From positions 15,467,501 to 15,531,500 of the forward strand of contig NC_073356.2 in the NCBI RefSeq assembly GCF_027580225.2: 64,000 bases of DNA. The letters run 5' to 3'. The DNA is from Misgurnus anguillicaudatus (lineage: Eukaryota > Chordata > Actinopteri > Cypriniformes > Cobitidae). The stretch's first letter is position 1, and each line of letters begins with the position of its first letter. Both the position numbers and the translations under genes were made by a program. A model generated the notes under the pieces. That model ran no database searches. It was not told where the DNA came from and worked only from the letters and a program-made list of their open reading frames with translations. Shown here piece by piece: positions 11,472-25,613 of this stretch.

Positions 11472-11479
11472 CTAGAATG

Positions 11480-12870
11480 CAGTGGCGGCTCGTGACTGCT
11501 CATCCGAGGGGTGCAAATTCAAAATAAGTGTTCGGAGTGTCATGTGTGTTGCTTGCTTTTTCAAAATATGTGTTTGTTGCGTCATGTGAACCATGTGCAT
11601 CATGTGTTTAGTCAAAATAAGTGCCTGCTGCACACGCGTCAAAACCATTTATGATAAAAGAGACGCTCACGTTCACAAAATACACGCAAGACACTCCCTT
11701 AACAGTAAACTCTGATTGGGTGATTCTCACGAAAACTTGGTTTTAAAAATGTCAAGCATGAAAATGTAAAAATTGCTTAAATTTACTTTTTTTCCCACCA
11801 GACATTGAAAAACAAAGTCTGGAGGAAATGGGAACATTAATTTAAAAACTTTTACTTATCATTTAACACTTTTTGTAACATAATTTTAAAAATTAGTCCT
11901 AAAAATCTCATTACCGCAACAGTCATAAAACATCAACACTAACATATTTTCAAAATGACATGACAAACCTGAAAGAACATAATTTGGAGATTCTGCACAT
12001 GCATTTAAAATCAAAGTATTATGCTTCTATTAATTAAATTAACATTTAATAAGCATCTGTTGCGGTAATGATAATCAAAATGTCGTGTAAGCATTCTGAC
12101 AAGACAATATTTCAAATTAACTGTAAAAAATGATCTTACCTGGTAGCCATCTTGAAGTAACTGGTCCATGTGCTTGGTCCCTCAAAATCAAACTTTATTA
12201 AAATTCTGTTTGTGTGCTTAAACTGTTCTCAAAAAGTGTTGCAGAGGATGAGAACATCAGGCATGGACACATCATTTTCCTAATTTTTCTTCATTATTAT
12301 TATACATGAATATTCAGTAAATATTTTTTCTGTCATCTAAAGTAGTCTAGCAAAACATCCATTTATTTTTTTTCTTAATATTTTTGTGCTAATTTGATTA
12401 AATTACAACATAACGCATGTTCAAACACAGCCGGACACATTGCGGTAATGAGAATTTCAGCAGAAAATGAGATAAAATTTACAATTATAAATTCTTATGT
12501 TGAAATCACACATTGTGCAAGGTAGAACACAGTATTGTGTTAATTCTGATGCTTTTTAATGTTACTATATTACACATTTTAAAGCTAAAATCATTAGTGC
12601 CGTGGTGTTTCAATGGTTTCGTGAGAATCACCCGATTACACATGAGATTATGTGAGTATCTGGCAAACGCAAGCGTCTCTTTTATCATAAACCCTTTAGA
12701 CGCGTCTGCAGCAGGCACTTATTTTGACAAGACACATGATGCACATAGGATCACTCGACTCGCAGAACACATATTTTGAAATTATGAACCACACACATGA
12801 CGGGCTACATACATGTTGTGATGAACTTTGCATCGAGCGCCCTTAAAAAAAAAGTCACCGGCCGCCACTG
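11480..12870. mobile_element. hAT-like element with long inverted arms
   Basis: Ends CAGTGGCGGCT / GCCGCCACTG; the arms stay complementary for some 250 bp (ggtgattctcacgaaaac near 11719 against gtttcgtgagaatcacc near 12617; ttatgataaaagagacgct at 11649 against agcgtctcttttatcataa at 12671). Flanks ctagaatg and ctacagtg match in 6 of 8. No transposase was seen. Confidence 0.7.
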
Positions 12871-12965
12871 CTACAGTGTCTGATCACAAGCCAGATACAT
12901 TTTCATAAATAAACATTTTAGTCAAATTTTCTCATAAATTTCTTGGGTACTCCCCTGGGATACTT

Positions 12966-13144
12966 CAGGGGTACTCGGGGGGCCGGTGTCCTGCAAAGTT
13001 TAGCTCTGGATAACTTCCAGACACGTGTGCTAAGGCAAGCTGGAGCTAAAGTAATGCTTAGTAAGACCTTAATTATTTACTGTAGTGTGTTTGATTAGGG
13101 TTGGAGCTACACCGACCCTCCAGGACCAAGTTTGGGTGCCCCTG
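12966..13144. mobile_element. hAT miniature element, CAGGGGTG...TCCTGCA family
   Basis: Ends caggggtactcgggggg and caagtttgggtgcccctg, with inner ccggtgtcctgcaaagttt. Second copy at 63637-63830. No clear TSD remains here. Confidence 0.6.
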
Positions 13145-13152
13145 TTGTACCT

Positions 13153-14266
<1,114 letters not shown>

Positions 14267-15372
14267 CACTCACCTAAAGGATTATTAGGAACACCTGTTC
14301 AATTTCTCATTAATGCAATTATCTAATCAACCATTCACATGGCAGTTTCTTCAATGCATTTAGGGGTGTGGTCCTGGTCAAGACAATCTCCTGAACTCCA
14401 AACTGAATGTTAGAATGAGAAAGAAAGGTGATTAAAGCAATTTTGAGTGTAGCATGGTTGTTGGTGCCAGACGAGCCGGTCTGAGTATTTTACAATCTGC
14501 TCAGTTACTGGGATTTTCACGCCCAACCATTTCTAGGGTTTACAAAGAATGGTGTGAAAAGGGAAAAACATCCAGTATGCGGCAGTCCTGTGGATGAAAA
14601 TGTCTTGTTGATGCTAGAGGTCAGAGGAGAATGGGCCGACGGATTCAAGCTGATAGAAGAGCAACTTTGACTGAAATAACCACTCGTTACAACCGAGGTA
14701 TGCAGCAAAGCATTTGTGAAGCCACAACACGCAAAACCTTGAGGCGGATGGGCTATAACAGCAGAAGACCCCACCGGGTACCACTCATCTCCACTACAAA
14801 TAGAAAAAGAGGCTACAATTTGCATGAGCTCACTAAAATTGGGCAGTTACAGACTTGAAAAATGTTGCCTGGTCTGATGAGTCTCGATTTCTGTTGAGAC
14901 ATTCAAATGGTAGAGTCCGAATTTGGTGTAAACAGAATGAGAACATGGATCCATCATGCCTTGTTATCACTGTGCAGGCTGCTGGTGGTGGTGTAATGGT
15001 GTGGTGAATGTTTTTTTGGCACACTTTAGGCCCCTTAGTGCCAATTGGGCATCGTTTAAATGTCACGGCCTACCTGAGCATTGTTTCTGACCATGTCCAT
15101 CCCTTTATGACCACCATGTACCCATCCTCTGATGGCTACTTCCAGCAGGATAATGCTCCATGTCACAAAGATCGAATCATTTCAAATTGGTTTCTTGAAC
15201 ATGAAAATGAGTTCACTGTACTAAAATGGCCCCACCAGTCACCAGATCTCAACCCAATAGAGCATCTTTGGGATGTGGTGGAATGGGAGCCATCTCCATC
15301 AACTGCAAGATGCTATCCTATCAATATGGGCCAACATTTCTAAAGAATACTTTCAGCAAAAAATAAAAAACA
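14267..15372 (+). mobile_element. Tc1/mariner element, 3'-truncated
   Basis: Left terminal repeat cactcacctaaaggattatt at 14267, then the transposase relic. The right terminal repeat is absent: similarity fades after 15372. The left end joins a (CA)n tract, so no TA duplication can be read. Confidence 0.8.
14447..15345 (+). pseudogene. Tc1-like transposase, broken by frameshifts and stops
   Basis: Cut-and-paste DNA transposase relic. In order: N-terminal helix-turn-helix (GARRAGLSI, GFSRPTISRVYKEW, 14466-14550), second helix-turn-helix (GRRIQADRRATLTEI, TRKTLRRMGYNSRR, 14634-14770), then catalytic-core landmarks of the DDE fold: WSDESRFLL (14873), QDNAPCHKD (about 15150) and SPDLNPIEHLWDV (15240-15280). 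An early stop near 14602, a frame break near 14850 and a stop near 15004 separate them, so it is dead. The left terminus belongs to a family abundant in cyprinids. Confidence 0.85.
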
Positions 15373-16149
15373 GTGTTTCCAGTGTTTGCCAATGGATTAG
15401 CTGTCTTGTAACTTTCAGTATTGACTGAAGTGATGTTCTGAATGCTGTATGACACAAGCCCACACAAACACGCACATCTCAAATGCAATATTTTCTCCAG
15501 CCGGCAACAGATTCAGCTTAAAGATGCCGTAATGAGGAGCAATGCTGTGGGTGGGAGGGATTCACTCATGTCAAAATAATGACACATGGAGAAAGCAAGT
15601 GTTATGTCACAACTAACATCTTCAATCAATAAAGGCGTGCAGTCAAACTGTGCTGTGGCTTATGATGTGTGCAGAAATCCCCGTCATGTGTATGAGAGAT
15701 TAGGGATAATGGTGTACTGTATGGATGTTTGTTAGGACTATACATGTGATTATTAGCTCCACATACAGTATGTTGTACTGTAAACATCATGGATGCATGC
15801 AAGTCAATACGATTGAACATTGCAACAGTTCTGCAGAGAGCAATCATTTTGATCTTCGGCTCTTATTGCTGTTGAATGGCATTTCTGTGTAAATATCATA
15901 TCTACTACGTGTAAGTACAGTGCCATGACATTTCTGAGAACTTCCAAACATACTGCTGAATAAATCAAAACTTTAAAGCCTTGCAGTAGATTGCATAACT
16001 CTTGCAGGCTTCATGGTTGTTCGATTTCAAAAACTTAATTTAAAACTGACAGTATATGATATGTAGGGTATGACATACAGCCAGTCGGTTGTTATGGAAG
16101 AATAAATCCCATGAGGGGGACTGTACATTACCCCACTTATTACACCGCT
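15373..16149. other. No gene recognised
   Basis: Moderately complex non-coding sequence, no repeat identified. Confidence 0.4.
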
Positions 16150-16338
16150 ATTTTTCAACTCAGCATTGGGTCAAACAGGGACAAACCCAGGCGTTGGGTT
16201 AAATTAACTCAGAAAATATTTATATTTGATCTAACAATGAGTTTAAAAAAATCTAGCATTTTGGGTTTAAATACACAAGGATAAATTGCTTTTGTCCCTT
16301 TTTGACCCAGCAATGGGTTAAAAATAACCCAGATTTTT
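16150..16338. repeat. AACCCAGC miniature repeat
   Basis: Repeated gcattgggtcaaa / tttgacccagcaatgggtt and aacccag motifs in inverted order. Same family at 20022-20185, 28323-28518 and 29018-29252. Confidence 0.55.
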
Positions 16339-17090
16339 AAAATAAATTCTCACTTGTTATTAGCTAGATTTAATTTATTTGAAGGTATTAAACTGCAAGG
16401 TCCTCTTTCCGGGAGCGATCTCAGAACATTTAAGGGACGTGTTTGCGTTCACAGAAGCTTGTGTGCCAATTTTATGGGTATTTTCTGTGACCAAAGTACT
16501 ATGTGTATGAGGTTTTATAGTACCCAGATGAGGCTGTGATATTAGTTTCAGGTGGTTGCGATCTGCGAACAACAAACCATTGAATGTCACCACTGGCCAA
16601 TCAGAGTCAAGCATTCCAGAGCACCATGTAAAAAGATAAAGTATGATTCTTTGTGGTGTGGCCATTAGTGCATGACTTTCGGATGGCAATGAAACACAGT
16701 GATAGATAAGCATGTGAATTTGTGTAGAATGATGAAGTTGTTTGTATTCATGCGTGTATAACATAAGCTGACTGTCACACTACAGTTAAACTATGTGATT
16801 GATTCTGCTGCTGCTCTTTAGCACTGTAATCTTGTTTAATTAAAGTGAATCACAGATTCACAGCCGCAGCTCTGTTTGAATGTTAAATGATAGTTTGTGT
16901 TAATAAAAGCAATTCTGCTGTAATTAAAACAAAAGGACTTGTTTTGAAATGTAGGGGAGAGTGGGTCACAACATAAGGCATTTTGGTTTTGACCGTGTCA
17001 TGCAAAAAATAAAGGGTCATAAAGGTAACATTTTTTTCTTTGAGATTTATACAAATCTTCAATGGTATAACATATGAAACATGAGCTTAC
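16339..17090. other. No gene recognised
   Basis: AT-rich. The 129-codon minus ORF at 16375-16764 has no motif or splice support. Confidence 0.35.
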
Positions 17091-17094
17091 TTAA

Positions 17095-17463
17095 AGGTGC
17101 AGTGTGTAAATTTTAGCGGCATCAAGTGGTGAGGTTGCGAATTGCATCCAACGGCTTAGTCCATTGCTCACCCATCGCTTTTGAAACACCTAGAGAAGCT
17201 ACCGTATAGCCACCACCGGACAAACATGTCATCGTCTAAGAAAAAAATGTCCGATAAGGGCTTCTGTAGAAAGATGGTGGCACAAAATGGCGACTTCCAT
17301 GTAAGGGGACCCTCGATGTACATAGATAAAAAGGTCTCATTCTAAGGTAATAAACACATAACGTTTCATTATGAAAGGTCTTTATACACCCCTGATAATA
17401 TAGTTTTGTATATTATTTTGCATTTCTGTCAAGAGATTCTTCTAAAAATTACACACTGCACCT
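17095..17463. mobile_element. TTAA-flanked element, AGGTGCAGTGTGTAA family
   Basis: Ends AGGTGCAGTGTGTAA / TTACACACTGCACCT between TTAA at 17091-17094 and 17464-17467. TTAA with AGG termini suggests Kolobok-type (inference). Confidence 0.75.
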
Positions 17464-17467
17464 TTAA

Positions 17468-18115
17468 AGGAAAACAGCATCGTTTTTCAATATTTTACTA
17501 TGTTCTTACTCAACTTACTTAAAGATCATTTAATACATACCTATTAATCTAATCATATTACTTAATCTTTGTGCATCGCATCATGAAGGTGTTAGCATTT
17601 AGCCTAGCCTCATTCATAGGATCCTAACAGGAATGAATTTTAAAGCCACCAAACACTTCCATGTTGGCGGAAGAGCACTTGGTTTGCGGCACTTCGACCT
17701 CGGGTGCAGTAATATTGATGGAAGTTTGAGCGAGAGGTGGAGTAGTCAGGAGTGATGATGTTACTGCGCACCGAGGTCGAAGTGCTGCAAACTAAGTGCT
17801 CTTCCGCCATACAATATAGTTCTCATTTTTTTGCCGCTTAAAAAATCATCACGTTTTATTTTGTGCCACCATATTTACTCGTGTACTACTCATGTAACAG
17901 TCTTTAAATAAGAAAAACATGGAAGTGTTTGGTGGCTTCTAAATTCATTCCTGTTTGGATCCTAAGGAATGAATGGGGCTAGGCTAAATGCTAACACATT
18001 CACGACGCGCTGTACAAAGATTAAATGTACACATTGAAAAAAGAAAGGGATGTGTTAATTTGTCAAAGTTGAAGTAAGAACATAGTAAAATATTGAAAAA
18101 CGGTAGTGTTTTCCT
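17468..18115. mobile_element. TTAA-flanked element, AGGAAAACAC family, with inner palindrome
   Basis: Ends AGGAAAACAGC / GTAGTGTTTTCCT, arms of about 200 bp, TTAA at 17464-17467 (shared with the previous element) and 18116-18119. An extra inverted repeat near 17665-17815 (gcggaagagcactt...aagtgctcttccgc) is missing from the second copy at 42268-42737. Confidence 0.75.
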
Positions 18116-18119
18116 TTAA

Positions 18120-18515
18120 TATCCTAATGACTTTAGGCATTAAAAATCAAAAATTGTTGACCCATACAATGTATTTTTGGCTATTGCTACAAATATACTC
18201 ATGCTACTTGAATTTGATTAATCAAATTTTTACACAAGCAACATACACAGCTTTGCTACACATAAAAACTTCTGAAAGTTTGATTCTACTGTAAACCCAG
18301 GCAAGTTAAATGTCCTTTAAAATTTTGAGGAAACCAGTTGCCTTAAAAATAAGCAATGTGTACTACAATTTCAGTTAAACTTAACTTAAAAATTCAACTA
18401 GAAATCCAACATATGAAATTCAATGAATTAAATTTTAAGTTGATTTAACTTGTAATGAAAGTGTAAGAAAGTTTTTAACTGTACCATAATATAATATAAA
18501 ATACCATAATATGAT
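18120..18515. other. No gene or repeat recognised
   Basis: AT-rich non-coding sequence. Confidence 0.4.
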
Positions 18516-18516
18516 T

Positions 18517-19847
18517 ACGCAATATCGCTCGAGTAGGAGTGTGATATAGCTCTATATCATCACGGCTGTGATTAGGCCGAGTGCCGGAGGCAATCACAGC
18601 CGTGATGATATAGAGCTATATCACACGACTCCGAGAGCGATATTGCTTTTATACAACAGTTCGACGGCACACGTTTGAAAAACAAAAACTAGAAAACAAC
18701 AACGGAGTTATTTTAAAAGCCTCTTTGTTTGAGAACTACTTCTTCCGCCACGGATTTGAGGGCGGCCAGAATGACAGGTAACACTTTCGGCTGCTTTGAA
18801 TCCCATAATAACTCAATGGATGGATAGGCGTTTCTTTATATTAACGTTTCTTGGTCACAAAGTGTAGTTTTAAGATTAGTTCAGTCGAGAATGTATCTGT
18901 ATTATATTTAAGTCTGCAGTCGATTAGTAAAGATAGCGCCTGTTTGAACGTTTGCTAGTGAGATTCGGTACGTATGAGAACCAAGGCATGTGCGGACGTT
19001 AGTGTTCACTCGCCCCGCTGACCACCGCCCTCTCTGGGCTACATCTCTGACAGGGATTCCTGGCTCTCATGTTGGCCTGATGGTCAAAAATGAGATCAAA
19101 TCAGCAGTATTTGGTGTCATGATGAAACTATTACTTGTTTTCTTATTCATATTTAGTGTCTTTTGTGTTGTTATTGTTTTGGCGCGAGGTAAAAGTTAAT
19201 AAAACTATACTTATATAATGTTACTATTGGTTTCCCATTTATTCTTAACGTGATACGAGCACTCGATTATTATTAAACTTTGTTCTTGTCAGTACTATAT
19301 AAAAGTGTTTTTTATAAGTGTCAGAGAGATGTTTTTGCATGCTGCTTATAAATATACCAGTGGCGATATTCTCCTAACATGTTTTAATAGTCACGTCGCG
19401 ATTAAATAAATGATCAATGTCCACATTTAAAAGCTGCGGTGCTTACCTGCAGTTCCACGGTGTTTTCACGTTCTGATAAAAGATATAGCTGCAGAAGAAA
19501 AACCGAGTGTTTACATTCCTCTTTCCAAGTGTCCACACGATGTGACAAGACATTAATCCCATTAAGTTTATCGTAACATCCAAGAGCGCTGATCTTTAAC
19601 GGAATAATAACTTCCGATTGGGATTCACAGACTGATTTATGAGCTAGTAAACTAATGAGACACACGGAGAGTGTTTAAAAACAGGGCGTCTGTGTTTTTC
19701 CATTCAGAGATGAGCCTGTTTAGGACCTCCATTCACTAGGTGGCGGAATGATACGAAAGGTGAAGCGGTTACTGTGCCGTTATCAGTACAATATCGCATA
19801 GCTCTTAGCCAATCAGATTCGAGAACCAGAAAGAACTGTTGTATAAT
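18517..19847 (+). mobile_element. 1.3-kb element, copy A, with terminal hairpin
   Basis: Begins with a near-perfect hairpin (18519-18647; arms gcaatatcgctc...gagcgatattgc, stem core tatatcatcacggctgtgat), then a body from tatacaacagttc (18650) to its complement gaactgttgtata (19834-19846). Copy B at 61830-63148 is the same element in reverse. It contains a short start followed by a donor (ATGACAG|GTAAC near 18771) and the 26-codon ORF at 19119. The superfamily is not assigned. Confidence 0.7.
19119..19199 (+). CDS. 26-residue hydrophobic micro-ORF in copy A (hypothetical)
   Basis: Reads MMKLLLVFLFIFSVFCVV then IVLARGKS, stop TAA. One membrane-spanning helix with a basic tail. Copy B carries the same peptide with a single synonymous change (CTA/CTG), although flanking element sequence has indels. 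Function unknown. It could be a chance ORF kept because the copies are young, or a transposon-encoded exon: a possible donor (GAG|GTAAAA) lies near its end. Confidence 0.25.
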   Translation: MMKLLLVFLFIFSVFCVVIVLARGKS

Positions 19848-20021
19848 TGTAGATATAGGAAGATATTCTACTTCAAAATGCTTATTCTGTGTCAGAATGT
19901 GGTTTGGTTTTGGTCTGTGTGATCCTGCCCACTGCCAATTTACCCAATAGTGTATTCCGACAGCCCGGTTTCCAATTGGCGACAATCACAGTTGCAATGA
20001 GAAAGAACACCAGGCTATAAC

Positions 20022-20185
20022 ACTCTTAATTCTGCTGGGTTATTTTTAACCCAATACTGGGGAAATTTTGCTCAGAGAACATGTTGGGTTAATAAATAAA
20101 CATATGCGGCGCTGATTTAACAACAACCCAGCATGAAAATAACCCAGCATAGGTTACATTTTTGACCCAGCATTTTTACAGTGCG
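20022..20185. repeat. AACCCAGC miniature repeat
   Basis: gctgggttatttttaaccca at one end and tgacccagcatttttacagtg at the other, with aacccagc copies between. Confidence 0.55.
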
Positions 20186-21114
<929 letters not shown>

Positions 21115-21280
21115 AGGGCTTTTCACACTGCGCTTAACAATGGGTTAAAGAACGTTTCACACTTATATTTTAGAAGCAAGGTTATCCCTAAAATTAACCC
21201 AGGGTTAGGAACTTTTGTGGGGTTAACTCTGCACTGCGGTGCCAAACATGTACAGTGTGAAACAAAGCTGGGTTCACCAA
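21115..21280. repeat. CACACTGCG/GGGTTA miniature repeat
   Basis: tttcacactgcgcttaac near the left and gtacagtgtgaaa near the right, with ttaacccagggttagg between; an imperfect inverted-repeat element. Confidence 0.4.
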
Positions 21281-23033
21281 ATCAGCTGTCCTGTCAGTCA
21301 AGCATGAAATGTGAGCGCTCTTAAAACTTTTGTTTCCTGTTAACTGTCATATTAGCAGAAACTTTATAAAGAGGGTCTACCACTTCCTCATGGTCGGGAA
21401 TGGATGCCATTTTATGCAAATCTAACCCTAAACCGAAGCGACAATGGTAAGAAAATAAGACAAATGACATGGAAAAGAAAGTCTGTGGTATGCCCAACAA
21501 TGACACAGATAAATTAGCAAAATATTTCGTGACTATACCACAGAAAGTACTTATATTTAAACACAGAGTAGTTTTGTTTGCCTTTGCAAAATCAGATTTT
21601 TTAATTGTGCAGTCTTAGTGTTTTAGTTCTGCACAATTATGCAGATATGAATAAAACTAAGGAAATAAAATGACCTGCCGACTGCAATTGGACCTACTGA
21701 GTTAAATGGACCAATTACGTGTCCTCCACATAGGGTACTATAAATACTTAGCTTGACTTAAATATCTCCAATAGAGCGGCTACTTGACAAATAATCAAAT
21801 TAAACCTTATAATTGGAGTGCACTTACCCTAAATGAGCACAACTTCATTTGCTCTAACTTATGCAACTTTATATAATACTGGTTGTATGTCTTAAAATGC
21901 TTTTCTGGGTTTTTAGATACTTTAAGGGACGTGAAACATACACTGGTGCACATATACACGTTACATGTATTTGAGAATAATATTGTCTAAATTGAACATA
22001 TACTAACACAATAAAAAGAACCATTTTACAAAAATTCCCACATTAACTTGCATGAATGGCACAGCATGGCTTTCAAAACTATTAGATAAAAATGTTCTAA
22101 CATTTGTTTTTTTTATCATTATAATGCAATAATGCAATGCGCTGGCCATTTAGGCATCGCCATGTGATATTGTTTCGTTTTCATTTCGACTCTATGAAAA
22201 TGTCATATTCGTAATAGCTTGATGCTTGAGTGCTTTTATGAGGCTGTTTCTTAGACTTTGTCTGAGGTCTTGATGGCAAGCTGTGGACTGATTTTCGCAC
22301 TTTAGCAGACTTCTTGATGGAGCCAAATTGAGAGGGTGGTAAATGCAAAGGTAAAATGATTGGCATTGTATAAGTCATAAAGCACATGAATCACTTTAAC
22401 TGTTTGCTCACCAAATGTCTGGGAGAATACTATTTTCTTAAATAAAAGTAAATACATTCTGCCCTATACAGTTAAAAAAATCAATCAGACTATAAATTAT
22501 AATCTATTAAATTGTTATTATGTTGTTATTACATTATAATAGCATTATAAAAGTGTATAGGCATTCTAAGCTAACTTCTGCTTAAAGGTTAATCATTATT
22601 TTTTGTGTAATTGTAACATACTGGTGTTGTACAAAATCAGTAATGCTTGGAGATTAACCCCTGCAGGATTTGTTCTTGATTGAGACTTTTGTGCAAAACA
22701 ATGAATCCATTACATTAAGCACAGAAAAATGGAAAATGATTATAAAAGCATGACTGAACTCCTGTTTTCTAGCTCTGTGTATATTGGCAGAATAAAGGTG
22801 TCTGAAAAGTGTCTGGGAGGTGTGAGACAAATAATACAGTAGTCCAACACCAAATGCAAGAAAATTATTGGGTCAAAGGCTGATGTGGTGTCAGTCAGAC
22901 AAAAAGATCCATGATGCACAGAGTTACAGTGTCCTGAACCATTTAGGTAGAGATATGTATCTGCCCCATTGACAGCTAGCAACCATTTTTTGTCAATTTT
23001 CTGGCGGCGCAATCTTTAATGCAAACAATGATG
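21281..23033. other. No gene established; one exon-like minus ORF
   Basis: Mostly AT-rich. A minus ORF at 22181-22387 has basic, Ser/Pro-rich composition (SIKKSAKVRKSVHSLPSRPQ) ending YEYDIFIESK-stop, which looks more protein-like than its surroundings, but no matching partner exon was found. Confidence 0.35.
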
Positions 23034-23037
23034 TTAA

Positions 23038-23822
23038 AGGACAAGTTTGGTATTTTACACTTAAAGCCCTGTTTTCAGATTGTTTATGATGAAATAGAAG
23101 GTTTTGACTAAAATTTGGATATATGATGCTGGCCTGAGAATTTTCGGGTGTTTGTTCTATCACCTCCCACCTCTACAATGGATGTATGTGCACTGGAACA
23201 ATCCTTCCTAAAATGCATTAAACTTTCGTTTACAAAGACGTGAAAATCACCGAGTGGTCGGGGGTGTTCACTGATATGCTCAAACAAGAATTGGTGCAAA
23301 ATACGCATTCCAACAGGTTCTATTGTAGTTTTTGTCCAACTCCATTGACTTGTATTAGATGTGCTGTGAGAAACGGTATTACTCCGCGCCGGGAACGTTG
23401 TTTGTATTCCTGCAATTGGCAAATGTGTATTATTGCCACCAACTGGACTGGAGTGTCTATTATTCAAGATCTCAGCAGAAGAATATACGGGTGTGAGGCG
23501 TTTGGAAAAATAGGTCCACAAGTTAACAACGAATGCTAAAACATCTGTTGGAGGGCGTCTTTTGCGGCGGTTTTTGTGTGGGCATGTCGGTGAGCGCCCC
23601 TGACCACTCGGTGAGTTTCACGTCTTTGTGGGCGAGGGTTTGATGCATTTTGGGAAGGGTTGTTCCAGTGCACCTATTCATTGTAGAGGTGGGAGATGAA
23701 ACAACAAACACCCGAAAAATCTCGGGCCAGCATCATATGTCCAAATTTCAGTCAAAACCTTTCTATTTCAACATAAACAATCTGAAAACTGGGCTTGAAG
23801 TGTAAAATACCGAACTTGTCCT
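23038..23822. mobile_element. TTAA-flanked element, AGGACAAGTTTGG family
   Basis: Ends aggacaagtttggtatttta and taaaataccgaacttgtcct, arms of about 230 bp, TTAA at 23034-23037 and 23823-23826. ORFs inside (137 codons minus, 99 plus) are by-products of the arms; no transposase motif. Confidence 0.75.
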
Positions 23823-23934
23823 TTAAGTTTGTGGGGTCATGTAGGCTTGGGTTTCCCGTGACCACAAGCAGTTAACTGAGTGTGTTCTGCAGAGTCCTAT
23901 CACCTTCACTAATCCGTTACCAGCTTAATAGTGC

Positions 23935-24465
23935 TTAGGGCGCACTAATTTCATACCTAACCGAACCAATCCATGTCTGGGCGCGATTGCCCCTCCCTTC
24001 CTATTCCTCCAGAAGCACGTACTCACACTGTACTTTGAGCAATCTGAGCCCAGGCATGCTTTCGTCAGTATGCGATTGTTTTGAAGAAACACTCTCTCTT
24101 AACACTGGGATCCATCGTAATGTGTTTTTTTTTTATCGAGTCATTTGATTTTGCTTAGTTGATCTGTCAGACATTCATGTAACACTGCCGCACGCATCAG
24201 AAGGTTTTTATGAAGGTAGATGAAGGTGGTCGCGCAATTGAAGTCTCTCTTTTTGAACCGTGCTCTGGCGCAATTTCACACTGGACGTTCCGCGGCTTAG
24301 CCCAAGTGAACTGCGCCCGAAACCACCTTTGCAAGCCGGCCAGACACGATTAACCAAACCACGCCTAAGCACGAAACAGAGCGATCACACTAGTCAAACA
24401 GACCCGGCTTTGGAGGTCAACGTGCTTGGGCGCAGTTTGGTTGGGATAATGTAAGCGCACCTTTA
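23935..24465. repeat. Probable degenerate DNA element (gggcgca/gcgcacctt ends)
   Basis: gcttagggcgcactaa near the left, gggcgcagtttggttggga and gtaagcgcacctt at the right, GC-richer than its surroundings. Ends poorly defined. Confidence 0.35.
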
Positions 24466-25324
24466 GTCGCAACAGAAAAAAGACACAAGTGCATGTATGC
24501 TAGCACCGGTTAAAAAACAACTACGAATTTAGAACAGTTTGCCAAAATGTACTTATCTTGTGGCACAAAAAATGAAAGATCTGATGATGAAGACTTGTTT
24601 GTTAAGCAAGTGGCACCTGTCTTAAAAATTATTATAACTTTCCCCAAGATTCCATAACTCAGTCCAGTGTGAGATCAAACCATCCAATCCAGGATGCTGG
24701 TCTGAGAAATTAACTGATAAACACAGATGCTGCTTTTTAGGATTAAAAACATTGCTCATCTGGCAAGATTTCACTAGATTTCAGAGTTTGCTATATCAAA
24801 TTAGCCACAAACAATTAACATTTGTGTTAACATATAAAATGAATGGCTAACAACAGGTTTAAATACTGTAATATACACTATAATGGCTAAATGAGCTGTA
24901 CATCAGTCAGCCCTGTTACTGTTATCAAAGGCATTGCTATATTTCAACATTTTTGTGTAAAATCTGTTTTTATTTTATTTAAGACAAACCATGTGCAAAT
25001 TCATCATTCAACACCATTGCTGAGTATGTTCTCAATAATACTTAAGTTTTCCAAAGACATCTCATTCCCGCGGTTTGAAATCGCATTGGTTTGCTATGTC
25101 ACACACACCTAACCAATCACTTTATCACATTTGAACTTACATGTGCTGAACTGACATGCAGTGTGTAATAGCCTAACCTGCTAACATCATGGTCCGAGCT
25201 GTGTGGCTGAGTAAAGGTGGAGACTAATTTGCACATTCATAGATCCGCGTACACTAAATAAGGAAATTACATTCAAGCAGTTTTAAAGCATGTAGAAATT
25301 ACTGTCACAAAAACATTTACATAC
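24466..25324. other. No gene recognised
   Basis: AT-rich non-coding sequence. Confidence 0.4.
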
Positions 25325-25613
25325 AGGGTGGCCATTCGTGCCAGTTCCGCCGAACACGTCCCGAAAATTTTTTTCGGGTTCGTTCTCCGGAAGTCGCGTT
25401 GCTCGACCGCATACGTTATCACATTTCAGTTAAAATACATTAGAAACTTAAGATTTACTTCTTTTAAGACATACAATCATTGTTGTTTCATTCTTACCTT
25501 GAAATGTAACGGTTGCTTTTCTGAAATTAAACCCGAAATATTAAACCTTGATGATGTATGCGGTTGACCCATATTCGGGACGTGTCCGGCGGAACTGGCA
25601 CGAATGGCCACCC
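25325..25613. mobile_element. Miniature element, AGGGTGGCCATTCGTGCC family
   Basis: About 40-bp TIRs: agggtggccattcgtgccag and ctggcacgaatggccaccct, with cgtcccgaa / ttcgggacg further in. Unlike most copies here, the ends are nearly intact. A 79-codon ORF inside is coincidental. Confidence 0.7.

Noticed and set aside
23108..23521. 137-codon minus ORF
   Set aside because: Lies entirely within a TTAA element and is generated by its arms.
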